Shown in pieces: positions 44,410 through 54,221 of a stretch of DNA of 64,000 nucleotides. Source of the DNA: Clostridiales bacterium UBA7568. Its GTDB lineage: Bacteria; Bacillota; Clostridia; Oscillospirales; CAG-272. The position numbers were made by a program, and so were the translations under genes. A model generated the notes under the pieces. The model was not told where the DNA came from. It ran no database searches and worked only from the letters and a program-made list of their open reading frames with translations. How positions within the stretch are numbered: position 1 is the stretch's first letter; the number at the start of each line of letters is the position of its first letter. The stretch covers positions 1-64,000 of the forward strand of contig DLLG01000001.1 in assembly GCA_002479075.1 (NCBI GenBank). Reading direction: 5' to 3'.

Positions 44410-45285
44410 ATGGATATTCGTCAGCTTATATATTTTGTGACGACTGTTGAAGAAAAAACCGTCACGGCGGCGGCTGAAAAGCTACATATGACCCAGCCCC
44501 CGCTGACGATGCAGCTGCATATGCTTGAGGAAGAGCTCGGCTGCAAGCTGTTTTTCAGAGAGGGCAGAACGCTTTCTCTCACGGAGGCGGGCAGGCATTT
44601 TTACGAGAGGGCAACCGAAATAATCAACCTTTGCGACGGCGCAAAAGCCGAGATGAGCGATTTCCGCTCCGGAGCGGCGGGAGTTCTTCGGGTCGGGGTT
44701 ATTTCCTCTGTGCGCGGCAGGCTGTTTACGGAATGGATAAAGCAGTATCATAAGAAATATCCGGGAGTTACTATCTCCGTCCGCAGCGCAAATACATATC
44801 AGCTTCTGGAATATCTCCACAACGGAGAAACGGATATGGCGATAATCAGAACGCCGTTTCCCTCCGGAGATTTTGAAGCTGAATATCTGGGCAGAGAAAG
44901 CATATCCGCGATAGGCGATAAGTCGTTTTTTGAAAATACAAGCGGCGACTGTATATCGCTTCCGGAGCTTGCAGAACTGCCACTGATAGTATACCGCCGT
45001 TGGCAAAAGATAATCGAGTCCGTGTTTGAAAGAGAAGGGCTTTCTCCGAAAATATGCTGTGTAAACGACGATGCCGAGATGACACTCTCTCTCGCTTTGG
45101 GCGGAATAGGCGTCGGACTGCTTCATAAGTCGGCGTTGCCGGAGAATTATGACAAAAGCATAAGGATATTAAGGCTTGACGAAAAGGCGCTGTCCTCCGA
45201 GATAGCGATAGTTTATCAGAATAAAAAAACGCTTTCGGAGCCTTCGAAAACGTTCTTGAAGCTGATAAAGGAAAGCATAAAATAG
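44410..45285 (+). CDS. LysR-family transcriptional regulator
   Basis: A 291-residue regulator with the LysR winged helix (KTVTAAAEKLHMTQPPLTMQL) at residues 15-40 and an effector-binding domain (RSANTYQLLEYLHNGETDMA). The ribosome site GGAGCGG precedes the start. It is divergent from the heterodimeric exporter and shares its promoter region, so it likely controls both itself and the exporter. Confidence 0.92.
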   Translation: MDIRQLIYFVTTVEEKTVTAAAEKLHMTQPPLTMQLHMLEEELGCKLFFREGRTLSLTEAGRHFYERATEIINLCDGAKAEMSDFRSGAAGVLRVGVISSVRGRLFTEWIKQYHKKYPGVTISVRSANTYQLLEYLHNGETDMAIIRTPFPSGDFEAEYLGRESISAIGDKSFFENTSGDCISLPELAELPLIVYRRWQKIIESVFEREGLSPKICCVNDDAEMTLSLALGGIGVGLLHKSALPENYDKSIRILRLDEKALSSEIAIVYQNKKTLSEPSKTFLKLIKESIK

Positions 45286-45288
45286 AGA

Positions 45289-45328
45289 AAACCCGCCGCT
45301 TCGGTAAATGCCGGAGCGGCGGGTTGTT
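45289..45328. terminator. Bidirectional terminator
   Basis: AACCCGCCGCT pairs with AGCGGCGGGTT around CCGG/CCGG sequence, between LysR and the convergent permease. Confidence 0.88.
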
Positions 45329-45329
45329 C

Positions 45330-46937
45330 TTAAAGAGCCGCAAACGCCTTTGCGCCTTTTGTTTTGAGATATTCGTAAATAATGACGGAAAGTATCGAAA
45401 TGATGACCGTCCATATGATGAGATAAACAGCGGCAGACATAATATGACATCCGGCGAGCAGATAAAAGAGACCGAACACAATCGCAAACGCCCAGTCGAT
45501 AAGCAGAACTATCAAAACTCCGGAGTTTTGTTTTATGGGGTATATCTCGCTGGTCCAGTTCAGGTTTGCCTTCTTCAGACCGATGAAAAGACACAGCAGA
45601 GCAAAGAAAACAATATATACCGCAATGAAAACAACGGAGAGCACCGCAGAGAGAAAATCTGTTTTTATCTTGATGAAGAATGCCGCGGTGAATATTGCGG
45701 CGGGGAATACGGTTATCAATATCTGAACGCCCAGTTTTGCTTTCAGAGCTGTCCAGGGGTCTATCGGGAGCGACTGCGCTATCCAGACGCTTTTCCCCTC
45801 AAGCGAAACGGACGGAACGGCTGTATCGTTCATCGACATAAGCGTCGCCGCGCTAGTACACAGGATGACGGGAATAAGCCGTGCCGTCGTTTTTTCGTCA
45901 AACAGAACGGAAATTCCGGAGACGACAACATCGCCCTTCATAAATATGACGGCGGTCAGAACGAGAAAACCGAGAATGCCGAAGCCGCAGTTCAGCATAT
46001 AGTTCGGGCTTGAAGTGAAGCGGGAGAACTCTTTCCCGAGCATAGCACCGAAAATGCTGTTCTTTTTCGCCGTTTTTTCAACGTACTTTGCCTTTGAAGC
46101 CGCGCCGCTTGAAGTTGCTATTTTGATGAAGCTCTTTGCGATAACATAAAGCACAAGCGTGAGAAGCGCCGCCGTTACCGCCGTGAAGCCGAGGATTGAG
46201 AGAATCTCTCCCTCGCCGCTGCGACCGATCGCATAAATCGGGTATGCAAAGCCCTTGATCTTTTCGCCGATTGCTTCCGCATTTGCGATAATTCCTTCCA
46301 TTGCTTCGCCCGCTTTATAATACACAAAATAATAAGCGGCTACAAAGATTATCGAGAGGGCAACCGTTGCAAAGCTCTTGTTTTTCAGCTTGAGGCTTGC
46401 CTTTGCAACTACCCATCCGAGCAGGCACGAGAGGATAAACACGATTCCCGATATATTCAGGATGAACATAAGTCCGCCAATGACCGACATAACCGTCACG
46501 CCGGCAAAGATATTATAAACAATAACTGCGGGGATAAGAACCGCGCCGGAGAACATAAGCCCGAAGAGGTAAACGCAGATAAGCCTTGATGCGAGGATGT
46601 ATTTGACGGGAACCGGCAGGGAAAGGAGAAGGTCGTTATCCTTTGCGAGATAAAGGGAAGAATATGTGCTGAAAACGCTTCCGAATATGCCGATCGCAAT
46701 CGCTACCGTAGCCGTCAGGGCAAAGAAGAACCAGCCCATTCCCATTGAAACGAGCGAATCACAGAGCAGAACGGACATAACGGTAAACATTCCGCCGAGA
46801 ACGCCTATCATCAGAACGGCATAAAGAATTATGCTGACGATGCTTGCCGCTTTAGAGCGGGCTTTGTTCTTTTTCTGGTCGTAAAAGAAGTTGCGATAAA
46901 GCTCCGCAAACTGCTTTTTTATAAGTATACCGAGCAT
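45330..46937 (-). CDS. ABC-2-type exporter permease
   Basis: A 535-residue membrane protein with about 12 hydrophobic segments spread along its length. The N-terminus (MLGILIKKQFAELYRNFFYDQKK) is the amphipathic start typical of Firmicutes ABC-2 permeases. A cytosolic loop near residues 290-310 (YVEKTAKKNSIFGAMLGKEF) may touch the ATPase. It follows the ATPase gene by two bases. Exporter of unknown substrate; a lipid, peptide or antibiotic role is possible. Confidence 0.85.
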   Translation of the reverse strand: MLGILIKKQFAELYRNFFYDQKKNKARSKAASIVSIILYAVLMIGVLGGMFTVMSVLLCDSLVSMGMGWFFFALTATVAIAIGIFGSVFSTYSSLYLAKDNDLLLSLPVPVKYILASRLICVYLFGLMFSGAVLIPAVIVYNIFAGVTVMSVIGGLMFILNISGIVFILSCLLGWVVAKASLKLKNKSFATVALSIIFVAAYYFVYYKAGEAMEGIIANAEAIGEKIKGFAYPIYAIGRSGEGEILSILGFTAVTAALLTLVLYVIAKSFIKIATSSGAASKAKYVEKTAKKNSIFGAMLGKEFSRFTSSPNYMLNCGFGILGFLVLTAVIFMKGDVVVSGISVLFDEKTTARLIPVILCTSAATLMSMNDTAVPSVSLEGKSVWIAQSLPIDPWTALKAKLGVQILITVFPAAIFTAAFFIKIKTDFLSAVLSVVFIAVYIVFFALLCLFIGLKKANLNWTSEIYPIKQNSGVLIVLLIDWAFAIVFGLFYLLAGCHIMSAAVYLIIWTVIISILSVIIYEYLKTKGAKAFAAL

Positions 46938-46939
46938 TT

Positions 46940-47644
46940 TCAGTCCTCCAGTTCAAGGAATACGTCTTCAAGGGAGGAATCGCCCTTGACCTCTTCCATA
47001 GTGCCGGATTTTATCAGCTTTCCGCCCTTGATTATCGCAACCTTATCACAGAGCTTTTCCGCAACTTCAAGAACGTGAGTTGAGAAAAAGATCGCGCCGC
47101 CGTCGTCGCAGACCTCGCGCATCATCCCCTTGAGCAGGTGAGCGGCTTTCGGATCGAGACCGACAAACGGTTCGTCCATAATAATCAGCTTCGGATTGTG
47201 TATCCAGGCGGAGATTATCGCGAGCTTCTGCTTCATACCGTGCGAATATGCGGATATCGGGTTCGCAAGATCCTGCGTGATTTCAAACATATCTGCATAT
47301 TTTGCAATTCTCGCTTTGCGTTCCTCCGCGCCGACACCGAATATATCCGAGATGAAATTGAGATATTTGATGCCTGTCATATATTCGTAAAGATCCGGAT
47401 TATCCGGAATATATGCGATGCGCTTTTTACATTCGATCGGGTTTTCCTTTATCGAAATTCCGTCTATTTTTATCTCTCCCGTGTCAAACGAGAGAATTCC
47501 GACGGAAGCCTTGAGCGTTGTTGTTTTTCCGGCGCCGTTATGACCGATGAATCCGTATATTTCTCCCGGCGCAATGTGCAGGGAAAGATCATCGACGGCT
47601 TTCTTTTCGCCGTATGTTTTTGTAAGATGTGAAATTTTCAGCAT
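46940..47644 (-). CDS. ABC transporter ATP-binding protein (EcsA-like)
   Basis: A 234-residue ATPase with Walker A GHNGAGKTT, signature YSHGMKQKLAIISA, Walker B LIIMDEPFVGLD and switch STHVLEVAEKL. The pattern resembles EcsA/CcmA-type exporters. It is the first gene of a two-gene operon with the ABC-2 permease. No accessory two-component system is adjacent. Confidence 0.93.
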   Translation of the reverse strand: MLKISHLTKTYGEKKAVDDLSLHIAPGEIYGFIGHNGAGKTTTLKASVGILSFDTGEIKIDGISIKENPIECKKRIAYIPDNPDLYEYMTGIKYLNFISDIFGVGAEERKARIAKYADMFEITQDLANPISAYSHGMKQKLAIISAWIHNPKLIIMDEPFVGLDPKAAHLLKGMMREVCDDGGAIFFSTHVLEVAEKLCDKVAIIKGGKLIKSGTMEEVKGDSSLEDVFLELED

Positions 47645-47686
47645 TTTGATAACCTCTGCTTTTTATTGATATAGAACGGTTGGTAT

Positions 47687-47715
47687 ATTATACAGCAAAA
47701 AATTGCCGTTGTCAA
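47687..47715 (-). promoter_or_regulatory. Promoter of the ABC-2 exporter operon
   Basis: TTGACA (47715-47710) and TATAAT (47692-47687) are 17 bp apart, perfect consensus. Confidence 0.8.
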
Positions 47716-47808
47716 TATATGTCGCGCAAATTACGGCGAATCCGAATTTGCACAAATCAAACTTCGGAAATGACTGAAAAATAGTTGAATTTTTATTTAT
47801 ACATCATA

Positions 47809-47837
47809 TTGAAAAAAGGTGACCTTTATGATATACT
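47809..47837 (+). promoter_or_regulatory. pyrG promoter
   Basis: TTGAAA (47809-47814) and TATACT (47832-47837) are 17 bp apart. The leader of about 65 bases shows no GGGC initiation tract and no terminator hairpin, so the CTP-sensing attenuation known from Bacillus pyrG is not evident. Confidence 0.55.
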
Positions 47838-47907
47838 TAATGTTGTTTTGTTATCTGCCGGAAAAGAGGGGCAGAAATTATATGTCGAGAGGGGAGACGG
47901 CTTTTTT

Positions 47908-49527
47908 ATGACCAAATATATTTTTGTAACGGGAGGTGTCGTTTCCGGACTCGGAAAAGGAATAACGGCGGCGTCTCTGGGAAGATTGCTCAAGGCAAGG
48001 GGGCTCAAGGTTGCGGCGCAGAAGCTCGACCCTTACATAAACGTTGACCCCGGTACAATGAGCCCGTATCAGCACGGCGAGGTCTATGTAACCGAGGACG
48101 GTGCGGAAACGGATCTTGACCTCGGTCATTACGAAAGATTCATAGACGAGGATCTGAACAAGTATTCAAACCTTACAACGGGCAAGGTGTTTTCAAACGT
48201 GCTTTCAAAGGAGCGCAGGGGAGAATACCTCGGAAATACCGTTCAGATAATCCCGCATATTACAGACGAGATAAAGAAATTCATATATACCGTCGGCAAA
48301 AAGACGGCGGCGGACGTCGTCATAACCGAAATCGGCGGCACGACGGGAGATATTGAAAGTCAGCCTTATATAGAGGCGATACGTCAGGTCGGGCACGAGG
48401 TCGGCGAGGAAAACTCGCTTTACATACACGTTACCCTCGTTCCTTATCTCAAAGCGTCCGGCGAGCATAAATCAAAGCCGACCCAGCACTCCGTAAAGGA
48501 ATTGCAGGGCTCGGGAATAAACCCCGGAATACTCATTCTCCGTTGCGATGAGCCAATAGAGGACGAGAGCATATTCCGCAAGATTGCAAACTTCTGCAAC
48601 GTAAAACCCGATTGCGTTATAGAAAATATGACGCTCCCCGTGCTTTATGAAGCACCGCTTATGCTTGAAAAATCTCATTTTTCGGACATAGTCTGCCGCG
48701 AGCTCCATATCGACGCTCCGAAGCCTGACCTTTCCGAATGGAGAGCGCTTGTTGACAGGATTGAAAACAGAAAAAAGACGGTCAGCATTGCGCTTGTCGG
48801 CAAATACGTTCAGCTTCACGACGCTTATCTCTCCGTTGCCGAGGCTCTGCGCCACGCGGGGTATGAGCTCGGTACACACGTTAAAATAAAATGGATAGAC
48901 TCCGAAACCGTAACGGACGAAAACGCTGCGGAAATATTCTCTGATGTTTCGGGCATACTTGTTCCGGGAGGCTTTGGCAACAGAGGCATTGAGGGCAAGA
49001 TTGCCGCGGCGAAATACGCAAGAGAAAACAACGTCCCGTATTTCGGAATATGTCTCGGAATGCAGATTGCCGTCATCGAATATGCGAGAGACGTCCTCGG
49101 CTATAAGGATGCAAACTCCGGCGAATTCGATCCCGATTCCGCTCATAAGGTCATTGATTTTATGTCCGGTCAGAGCGACGAGATCGATAAGGGCGGCACG
49201 CTCCGTCTTGGCAGCTATCCCTGCAAGATAAAGGACGGAACGACGATGAAACGCCTCTACGGTAAGGACGAAATCGCCGAGAGACACCGCCATCGCTATG
49301 AATTCAATAATGACTATCGCGATGAGATTCAGGCGGCGGGTCTGAACATAAGCGGAACCTCGCCGGACGGAAGGCTTGTTGAGACAGTTGAAATAACGGA
49401 AAGACCGTTTTATGTCGGTGTTCAGTATCATCCGGAATTCAAGAGCAGACCGAACAAGCCCCATCCGCTTTTCCTCGGATTCGTCGGCGCGGCGCTCGAA
49501 AAATCGGAAAAAGAAAATAAAAATTAA
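47908..49527 (+). CDS. pyrG: CTP synthase
   Basis: A 539-residue enzyme converting UTP to CTP with glutamine and ATP. The synthetase domain opens with VTGGVVSGLGKGITAASLG; the C-terminal glutaminase domain has the nucleophile in FGICLGMQ and the His/Glu pair in YHPEFKSRP. The start at 47908 follows GGGGAG; earlier in-frame ATGs lie in the leader and were rejected. It starts a pyrG-purB-purA cluster with a nine-base gap to purB. Confidence 0.97.
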   Translation: MTKYIFVTGGVVSGLGKGITAASLGRLLKARGLKVAAQKLDPYINVDPGTMSPYQHGEVYVTEDGAETDLDLGHYERFIDEDLNKYSNLTTGKVFSNVLSKERRGEYLGNTVQIIPHITDEIKKFIYTVGKKTAADVVITEIGGTTGDIESQPYIEAIRQVGHEVGEENSLYIHVTLVPYLKASGEHKSKPTQHSVKELQGSGINPGILILRCDEPIEDESIFRKIANFCNVKPDCVIENMTLPVLYEAPLMLEKSHFSDIVCRELHIDAPKPDLSEWRALVDRIENRKKTVSIALVGKYVQLHDAYLSVAEALRHAGYELGTHVKIKWIDSETVTDENAAEIFSDVSGILVPGGFGNRGIEGKIAAAKYARENNVPYFGICLGMQIAVIEYARDVLGYKDANSGEFDPDSAHKVIDFMSGQSDEIDKGGTLRLGSYPCKIKDGTTMKRLYGKDEIAERHRHRYEFNNDYRDEIQAAGLNISGTSPDGRLVETVEITERPFYVGVQYHPEFKSRPNKPHPLFLGFVGAALEKSEKENKN

Positions 49528-49536
49528 GGACAGGCT

Positions 49537-50967
49537 ATGAAAAATACATATGAAACCCCGCTTTGCTCGCGCTACGCAAGTACGGAAATGAAGCAGATCT
49601 TCTCTCCGGACGAAAAGTTTTCAACCTGGAGAAAGCTCTGGATTGCGCTTGCGGAGAGCGAAAAGCAACTCGGCCTCGATATAACAGACGAGCAGATTGA
49701 CGAGATGAAGGCGCATATTTACGACATTGATTACGATCTTGCCGCAAAGTACGAGTCAGAGGTGCGCCACGACGTAATGGCGCACGTCAAGACCTTCGGC
49801 GATGCCTGCCCGAAGGCGAAGGGAATAATTCATCTCGGCGCTACGTCGTGCTACGTCGGCGACAATACGGACGTTATACTTATGCGTGCCGCGCTTTTGC
49901 AGATAAAGAAGCTACTCGTAAACGCTATAAAGGCAACGGCGGATTTCGCGCTTGAATATAAGTCGCTCCCGACGCTTGCATATACGCATTTTCAGGCGGC
50001 ACAGCCGACGACTATGGGCAAGCGCGCGACGCTTTGGTGTAACGACCTGCTTTCCGACCTTCGCCATCTGGATTTTCAGCTTTCGGAGATGAAGCTCCTC
50101 GGCTGCAAGGGAACGACAGGCACCTCGGCTAGCTTCCTTGAGCTTTTTGAAGGCGATACGGAAAAGGTCTCGGCGCTGGAAAAGCTGATAGCCGAAAAAA
50201 TGGGCTTTGACGGTTGCGTTCCGGTTTCGGGGCAGACGTATTCCAGAAAGCTGGATTATGATGTGCTTTCCGTGCTATGCGGAATAGCGCAGAGCGCATC
50301 AAAATTCGCAGGTGACATAAGGCTTTTGTCTCATCTGAAGGAATTCGACGAGCCGTTTGAAGCGGGGCAGATAGGGTCGTCCGCAATGGCATACAAGCGC
50401 AACCCGATGAGAAGCGAGAGAATAGCTTCGCTTTCAAGATACGTTATGGCAGACGTTATGAACCCTGCTGTGACGGCGGCGTCACAGTGGCTCGAAAGAA
50501 CGCTTGACGACTCGGCAAACAAGAGAATATCCGTTCCGGAAGCCTTCCTTGCAACGGACGCAATACTTTCTCTTTATATAAACGTCATTTCCGGCGGCAG
50601 CGTATATCCCGCAATAATCAAGCGTCATCTCGATGAGGAGCTTCCTTTTATGGCGACGGAAAACATCCTTATGTATTGCGTCAAAAAAGGCGGCGACAGA
50701 CAGGCTCTGCACGAGGCTATAAGAGTGCACAGCGTTGCAGTCGCAAAGGATATGAAGCTCTCCGGCGGGAAAAACGATCTTCTTGACCGTATATTATGCG
50801 ACCCCGCCTTCGGGCTGACGAAATCCGAAATGGACGAGCTTTCCGACCCCAAAACCTTTACGGGATGTGCGGAAAAGCAAACAGAAGATTTTATTTCCGG
50901 CTATGTCGATCCGGTTCTTGCAAAGAACGGCGACCTGCTCGGAATAAATATAAAAATAAATGTGTGA
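49537..50967 (+). CDS. purB: Adenylosuccinate lyase
   Basis: A 476-residue fumarase/aspartase-superfamily enzyme acting twice in purine synthesis (SAICAR to AICAR, adenylosuccinate to AMP). The signature loop reads GSSAMAYKRNPMRSE, and the catalytic regions HLGATSCYVGDN and YTHFQAAQPTT are present. Its product step follows directly from PurA, encoded next, so the two genes together complete IMP-to-AMP conversion. Confidence 0.96.
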   Translation: MKNTYETPLCSRYASTEMKQIFSPDEKFSTWRKLWIALAESEKQLGLDITDEQIDEMKAHIYDIDYDLAAKYESEVRHDVMAHVKTFGDACPKAKGIIHLGATSCYVGDNTDVILMRAALLQIKKLLVNAIKATADFALEYKSLPTLAYTHFQAAQPTTMGKRATLWCNDLLSDLRHLDFQLSEMKLLGCKGTTGTSASFLELFEGDTEKVSALEKLIAEKMGFDGCVPVSGQTYSRKLDYDVLSVLCGIAQSASKFAGDIRLLSHLKEFDEPFEAGQIGSSAMAYKRNPMRSERIASLSRYVMADVMNPAVTAASQWLERTLDDSANKRISVPEAFLATDAILSLYINVISGGSVYPAIIKRHLDEELPFMATENILMYCVKKGGDRQALHEAIRVHSVAVAKDMKLSGGKNDLLDRILCDPAFGLTKSEMDELSDPKTFTGCAEKQTEDFISGYVDPVLAKNGDLLGINIKINV

Positions 50968-50977
50968 GGTAAAGAAA

Positions 50978-52249
50978 ATGCTTACGGCAATTGTTGGAAT
51001 CAACTGGGGCGACGAAGGAAAGGGCAGAATGGTTGACCTTCTCAGCGAAAAATATGATATCGTTTCAAGATATCAGGGCGGCAACAACGCAGGACACACC
51101 GTTGTAAACGAGAAGGGAAAATTCATTCTCAATCTTCTTCCCTCGGGAATACTCCGTGACGAAACGGTAAACATTATGGGACCGGGAATGGTCATTGATG
51201 TCGAACATCTCTTCGGAGAGGTACAGCGTCTGCGTGATGCGGGAATCGAGATTACGCCCGATCATCTCAAAATCAGCGACAGGGCAACAATCTGTATGCC
51301 TTATCATAAGCTTCTCGACTGTCTCGAAGAGGACAGACTCGGCGACGCAAAGTTCGGCTCGACAAGACGCGGCATTTCTCCCGTCTATGCCGATAAATAT
51401 ATGAAAAAAGCGCTCCGCATGGGAGATCTGCTCCATATGGATGATACAAAGAAGCGTCTTCCCGCAATAGTCGAATGGAAAAACCTCACGATCGAAAAGG
51501 GCTACGGCCACGAGCCGATCTCGGCGGATGATATGATTGCCTGGCTTGAAAAGTACGGACTTCCTTTCAAGGATTATATCTGCAACACGACGGAATACCT
51601 TGAAAATGCAATCGCAAACGGCAAGAACGTAATGTTTGAAGCGCAGCTCGGTGCTCTCCGCGACATTGATTTCGGTATCTATCCTTATACCTCCGCATCT
51701 TCGACAATTTCCGCATATGCTCCGATCGGCGCGGGAATTCCTTCAAAGAAGCTCGATAAGGCTATCGGTATAATGAAGGCATATTCGAGCTGCGTCGGCG
51801 AGGGACCGTTCACCTGCGAGCTGTTCGGCGAAGAGGGCAAGGCTCTCCGCGATGCCGGCAACGAATACGGTGCCGCGACAGGCAGACCGAGAAGAGTCGG
51901 TGGGTTTGACATTCCCGCATCAAAATACGGAATTCTTATGCAGGGAGCGGACGAAATTGCGCTAACAAAGCTCGATGTTCTTTCGTATCTTGACAAGATC
52001 CCCGTTTGCGTCAAATATGATGTTTACGGAGAGATAACCGATGTTTTCCCGTCCGGCAAGGCGCTTGAAGAGGCAAAGCCGGTTTATGAATATCTCCCCG
52101 GCTGGAACAAGGACATCAGCGGTTGCAGGAGCTTTGACGAGCTTCCGCAGGCTGCAAAGGACTATATACTCTATATTCAGAAGATGACAAACTGCAAGAT
52201 CAAGTATGTTTCTGTCGGTGCCGGCAGAGACGAATATTTTGAAATGTAA
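50978..52249 (+). CDS. purA: Adenylosuccinate synthetase
   Basis: A 423-residue GTP-dependent enzyme joining IMP and aspartate. The P-loop-like GINWGDEGKGRMVD opens the protein, followed by GGNNAGHTV and the IMP-binding STRRGISPVYADK. The start at 50978 has GAGGT upstream; an in-frame ATG at 50960 overlaps purB and was rejected. Ten bases follow before the lipoprotein start, whose GGAG site overlaps the purA end. Confidence 0.97.
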   Translation: MLTAIVGINWGDEGKGRMVDLLSEKYDIVSRYQGGNNAGHTVVNEKGKFILNLLPSGILRDETVNIMGPGMVIDVEHLFGEVQRLRDAGIEITPDHLKISDRATICMPYHKLLDCLEEDRLGDAKFGSTRRGISPVYADKYMKKALRMGDLLHMDDTKKRLPAIVEWKNLTIEKGYGHEPISADDMIAWLEKYGLPFKDYICNTTEYLENAIANGKNVMFEAQLGALRDIDFGIYPYTSASSTISAYAPIGAGIPSKKLDKAIGIMKAYSSCVGEGPFTCELFGEEGKALRDAGNEYGAATGRPRRVGGFDIPASKYGILMQGADEIALTKLDVLSYLDKIPVCVKYDVYGEITDVFPSGKALEEAKPVYEYLPGWNKDISGCRSFDELPQAAKDYILYIQKMTNCKIKYVSVGAGRDEYFEM

Positions 52250-52259
52250 GGAGAGAAAA

Positions 52260-54161
52260 ATGAAAAAGTTTATAGCTTTGTTTATGGCTGTGATGTTCTG
52301 CTTTATAGCAGCATCCTGCACAATGTCCGGCAATAATAAAACGACAACGACCGCTCCGGGCGTCACAACAACGACGGCCGGGACTACAACCACCGGCTCT
52401 GACGTTACGACAACAAAGCCCTCTGAAACAACCACATCGACAACAACCGAAGAAGAACCTCCGATAATCGAGCCGCAGAAGGAAATCCTCGATATTGAGA
52501 CGGTTATGGTCGGAAATTTCGTTAGACTTCAGTACAACAAGGCAACCTGCACTGTTGAAACGGAAGTTAAGAAGGGCGTCGGCTCGAAGCAGAGCGTTAC
52601 AATCAAGGTTACTATGCGTGACGGCTTCATTTATGACGGAATTTCGGTAGGCAATGCGCTCGTCAATAAGAACGGGCAGAAAGTGACGACTTCAAAAACG
52701 TATACGCTTGAAAACGTTTCGAGCGAAACAAAGGTATACGTCAACACGTCTATGACAGTTGTTTATCACACGGGCGAGGGCAAAACCTCAAACGGCAGCG
52801 ACACAAAAACCGTTACTTTTTCGCTTGTCGGATATCATAATCCTAAAACGCTTGAGGAAAACGGCTACTTTAAGCGCGACGGTTACACCCTTGTCGAGTA
52901 CAACACAAAAGAGGACGGAACCGGAACTCCTGTTTCTCTCGGCAGCAGAGTTGACGCAGAGGGCAAGCCTTCGCTTGATCTCTGGTGTGTATGGCAGAAG
53001 AACACGGAAGAGTCTTCGTTCAAGACAGAGACCGCTATGGGTGGCGTCAGAATAAAGGAATATACGGGAAATGACGAGATCGTCTGCATACCGGAAAAGA
53101 TCGGCGGAAATAAGGTCATCGGTATTGCAGCGAACGCTTTCAGCGGCGCTACGATGAAAGAAGTTATCATAGCAAAGACCGTAAAGGCGATTGAAGAAGG
53201 CGCATTCACAAACTGCAAAAACCTTGAAACCGTTGTTGTTTTTGACGGCGAATTCGGTGCCGGCGGAATAGGCGAAAGCTGCTTTGTCAATTGCGACAGC
53301 TTCAAACATTTCTATGTCAACGCCACATACACAATCTATGAGTCCTGGGCTCTGTACGGTTCTGGTCACCTTGACAGACTTATGTGGGCAAAGGATATGA
53401 AAAAGATAATAATCGTCGGCGGATCCGGCTCGTATTTCGGTTATGACAGCGAAATAATCGATAAGGCGCTGAACGGCGAATACGTTATAATCAACTTCGG
53501 TGAAAACGCAAATGTCAGCGCGCTTCTGTATTTTGATCTGATTGAAGATTTCGTTGGCGAAGACGATATTCTTCTCTGGTCTCCCGAGTCCGGACGTTAT
53601 ACCCTTGGCAGCTATTCTTTCGGACACAGAGGATGGTATTTCCGTCAGAGCGATTACGGATTCCTCCGCTATATTGACAGATCTCAGTTCACCGATCTGA
53701 TTTCGAGGTTCCCGGCTCAATGCGTTGAAATGAAAAATGCGGAAAAGAAGAACATTCTCCCCTATGACGCATTCAATAACAACGCCAGCAAATACGGCGA
53801 CGGGCTTGACACCGCAGACAGGGTCACTCAGGGCAGGGACAACAGCTATAACCTCGGATGGAGCATTAGCGCAAAGGAAGAAATGGCGGCGCTTGCCAAG
53901 CGTATGAAGGAGAAAGGATGTAATATATTCTTCACTTATGCGGCAATGCAGGACGGCGGCGAGGGAATTTCCGATGACGTGATCAAGGAATACACAGAGA
54001 GACTGACATCCGTTATCGATATGACGGTTATCTCCGATTATAAAAACTGCCTCTATCCGAAGGATTACTTCTCGGACAGCGAATGGCATCTTGTCTGGAA
54101 GGGCGCGCAGGAGCGCAGCCGCCACGTTGCGGAAGATCTCAAAAAACAGCTCGGAAAATAA
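52260..54161 (+). CDS. Surface lipoprotein: Thr-rich stalk, BspA-like LRR and SGNH-like C-terminal domain
   Basis: A 633-residue predicted lipoprotein. A signal peptide with lipobox (FIAASC, Cys near residue 20) is followed by a Thr-rich stalk (residues 26-65). Then comes an InlB-like beta segment (TVVYHTGEGKT..VSLGSRVD) and an LRR_5/BspA-type repeat (KVIGIAANAFSGATMKEVII, then AFTNCKNLETVVVF). The last 270 residues look like an SGNH/GDSL-type hydrolase: IIVGGSGSYFGYDSEI as block I, NFGENANVS as a possible block III, and DSEWHL as the Asp-xx-His block. It may act on surface or diet glycans. It directly follows purA but is functionally unrelated; a terminator ends it. Confidence 0.75.
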   Translation: MKKFIALFMAVMFCFIAASCTMSGNNKTTTTAPGVTTTTAGTTTTGSDVTTTKPSETTTSTTTEEEPPIIEPQKEILDIETVMVGNFVRLQYNKATCTVETEVKKGVGSKQSVTIKVTMRDGFIYDGISVGNALVNKNGQKVTTSKTYTLENVSSETKVYVNTSMTVVYHTGEGKTSNGSDTKTVTFSLVGYHNPKTLEENGYFKRDGYTLVEYNTKEDGTGTPVSLGSRVDAEGKPSLDLWCVWQKNTEESSFKTETAMGGVRIKEYTGNDEIVCIPEKIGGNKVIGIAANAFSGATMKEVIIAKTVKAIEEGAFTNCKNLETVVVFDGEFGAGGIGESCFVNCDSFKHFYVNATYTIYESWALYGSGHLDRLMWAKDMKKIIIVGGSGSYFGYDSEIIDKALNGEYVIINFGENANVSALLYFDLIEDFVGEDDILLWSPESGRYTLGSYSFGHRGWYFRQSDYGFLRYIDRSQFTDLISRFPAQCVEMKNAEKKNILPYDAFNNNASKYGDGLDTADRVTQGRDNSYNLGWSISAKEEMAALAKRMKEKGCNIFFTYAAMQDGGEGISDDVIKEYTERLTSVIDMTVISDYKNCLYPKDYFSDSEWHLVWKGAQERSRHVAEDLKKQLGK

Positions 54162-54173
54162 ATAATCAAAAAC

Positions 54174-54207
54174 AAAAACCGCATCGGCTTAGCCGATGCG
54201 GTTTTTA
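54174..54207. terminator. Bidirectional terminator
   Basis: AAAAACCGCATCGGC and GCCGATGCGGTTTTT around TTA, between convergent genes. Confidence 0.93.
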
Positions 54208-54221
54208 TATTGCGGATTAAT

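Noticed and set aside
47838..47907. CTP-sensing attenuator in the pyrG leader
   Set aside because: No GGGC start tract and no terminator hairpin are visible.
52330..52460. ACAACGACG-rich tract as a DNA repeat array
   Set aside because: It encodes the Thr-rich stalk of a lipoprotein; repeats are codon-level low complexity, not CRISPR or a mobile repeat.
52788..54125. Long antisense reading frame inside the lipoprotein gene
   Set aside because: No ribosome site or recognisable domain; the sense strand has a signal peptide and repeats.
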